NCBI RefSeq assembly: GCF_011043625.1
Contig: NZ_JAAKGT010000001.1
Coordinates: 186,001-250,000 of the forward strand
Length of the DNA stretch: 64,000 nucleotides
Origin: Caulobacter sp. 602-2
Lineage (GTDB): Bacteria > Pseudomonadota > Alphaproteobacteria > Caulobacterales > Caulobacteraceae
Reading direction: 5' to 3'
Of the stretch, positions 62,102-64,000 are shown one piece after another. The translations under genes and the position numbers were made by a program. Numbering within the stretch: position 1 is the stretch's first letter; every line of letters begins with the position of its first letter. Under the pieces are notes generated by a model that worked only from the letters and a program-made list of their open reading frames with translations, searched no databases and was not told the DNA's origin.

Positions 62102-62596
62102 ATGATCGACGCCAAGCGTCTGAGCGGGCTTGTGGAGCGCGAACTGGAGGCGATCGCCGACCCCAGGGTCAGGGATCACGTCAGGAGCCTGCTCGTCGAA
62201 CCCCGGCCGATCCTGCGCGACTGGGACTATGGCGAACCCGGCCAGCAATACGTCTGCTGGAACGTCGTCGAGGACCTGGCCCGTTCCAAGGTGGCCATCG
62301 CCTATTGCGAGCAGGGCTTCGGCCCGACCAACCCGTGGGGCCTTGTCTGGACGGGCGACGACGGGGGCGAGGGGGCGATCGGCATGGACAGCGCCTGGTT
62401 CCTCACGCTGGAAGAGGCGGTCCATAATTCCGTGGCGTCCGCTCTGCCCATCTGGCGGCTGTACGGGCAGGACGGCGCGCTCAGCGAGGAGATGGACTGG
62501 GACGCCGCCTGGAAGGCGTGCGAGGCGAGGCGCGTGGCGGATCCGGACGGGCTCTACGGCGTGGACCGCGACCGCAAGGGGCCTCTGGCGGACTGA
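62102..62596 (+). CDS. Hypothetical protein (164 aa)
   Basis: 164 residues, acidic, soluble. Trp/Gly-rich middle (QYVCWNVVEDLARSKVAIAY, then WGLVWTGDDGGEG) and a C-terminal helix with a charged end. No recognised domain; the small Trp-rich core recalls uncharacterised immunity-like or SMI1-type proteins, but that is a guess. The ATG at 62102 has GGAG just upstream; a longer frame from 62084 would begin in the terminator T-tract, so it is rejected. It must have its own promoter within or beyond ndk. Confidence 0.65.
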   Translation: MIDAKRLSGLVERELEAIADPRVRDHVRSLLVEPRPILRDWDYGEPGQQYVCWNVVEDLARSKVAIAYCEQGFGPTNPWGLVWTGDDGGEGAIGMDSAWFLTLEEAVHNSVASALPIWRLYGQDGALSEEMDWDAAWKACEARRVADPDGLYGVDRDRKGPLAD

Positions 62597-62599
62597 GCC

Positions 62600-63180
62600 T
62601 CAGAGTTCCCGGACGAACGCCGCCAGCACCGCCGGATAGAGCTTGTGCTCTTCCACCAGAACCCGCGCCGCCAGGGCATGGTCGTCGTCGCCGGGCTCGA
62701 TCGCCACGCGCGCCTGGCCCAGGATCGGGCCTTCGTCCACGCCGGCCGTGACCAGATGCACGGTGCAGCCGGCCTCGGCCTCGCCCGCCGCGATGGCGCG
62801 GGCGTGGGTGTCCAGGCCCGGATACTTGGGCAGCAGGGACGGGTGGATGTTCAGCATCCGGCCTTCCCAGGCGTCGACCAGGAACGGGGTCAGGATCCGC
62901 ATGTAGCCGGCCAGGGCGATCACCTGGATACCGCGTTCGCGCAAGGCGCCGTCGACCGCGCGCTCATGGGCCTCGCGGTCCTTGCCGAAGGGCTTGCTCG
63001 GAACGCACAGCGCCTCGATCCCGGCGGCTTCAGCCGTGGCAAGACCGCCGGCGTCGGCCTTGTTGGCCAGCACCAGCGCGATCTCGAACGGACAGTCCGG
63101 GTCCTGGGCGGCGCGGACCAGGGCTTCCATGTTGGAGCCCCGGCCCGAGATCAGGGCGGCGACCTTGGTCTTCGCCGTCA

Positions 63181-63181
<1 letters not shown>
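62600..63181 (-). CDS. purN: Phosphoribosylglycinamide formyltransferase PurN
   Basis: 193 residues. PurN adds a formyl group from 10-formyl-THF in purine synthesis. The motif NIHPSLLPKYPGLDTH holds the catalytic Asn and His, and LVTAGVDEGPILGQ the Asp. The start is the ATG at 63181, sharing its base with the purM stop; a GTG at 63184 is possible. Forms a purM-purN operon on the minus strand. Confidence 0.96.

Positions 63182-64000
<819 letters not shown>

Overview
The window is a GC-rich chromosomal segment (I judge about 68-70% GC by eye) from an alphaproteobacterium, most likely Caulobacter or a close Caulobacterales relative. The grounds are the bamA-ompH-lpxD-fabZ-lpxA-lpxI-lpxB order with LpxI rather than LpxH, the number of TonB-dependent receptors, the radA-cvpA-purF overlap chain, and a surA-lptD-lptG-lptF cluster beside rsmA and pdxA. 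Nearly all of it is dense housekeeping DNA. I see no tRNA, rRNA, CRISPR array, transposase or phage gene.

Layout. 1-6.3 kb: end of bamA, an OmpH/Skp-like chaperone, and an overlapping lipid A operon. 6.4-8.3 kb: a FliK-type hook-length protein overlapping a stand-alone FlhB C-domain protein. 8.4-12.3 kb: GST, ThpR, a small-protein/DUF454/heme oxygenase block on the minus strand, a Spx/ArsC-like protein and a HAD phosphatase. 12.4-13.8 kb: a membrane protein, an ECF sigma factor and an overlapping membrane protein. 13.9-18.9 kb: panB, a YfgM-like TPR protein, bamB and der. 19-28.7 kb: soluble chemoreceptor, SDR, SBF-type transporter, purF-cvpA-radA, a Yip1 protein and alr. 28.7-38.5 kb: marC, dnaB, a TonB receptor, rpsF-rpsR-rplI, an exported protein and a second TonB receptor. 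38.5-45.4 kb: exported peroxiredoxin, the fatty-acid cluster fabD-fabG-acpP-fabF, then mltG-yicC-gmk. 45.5-54.5 kb: two single-domain response regulators and rsmA-pdxA-surA-lptD-lptG-lptF on the minus strand. 54.7-64 kb: pepA-holC, an I78 lipoprotein, a GH5 enzyme, an ABC-F ATPase, ndk, purN and the end of purM.

How it fits together: much of the window builds the outer membrane. It makes lipid A and its acyl chains (lpx and fab genes), moves LPS (lptD, lptF, lptG), and folds or inserts outer-membrane proteins (bamA, bamB, surA, OmpH-like), alongside wall genes (alr, mltG) and TonB receptors that depend on that machinery. Purine synthesis (purF, purM, purN, gmk, ndk) is a second theme.

No obviously new multi-gene system stands out. 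The best leads are the ECF/membrane-protein triad, the FliK/FlhB-fragment pair, the heme oxygenase/DUF454/64-residue block, paired palindromic boxes upstream of acpP, a long basic tail on Der, an exported PrxQ-type peroxiredoxin, and a family of about 112-bp terminal-inverted-repeat elements in intergenic DNA. All positions and motifs were read by eye; no database search or computation was run.
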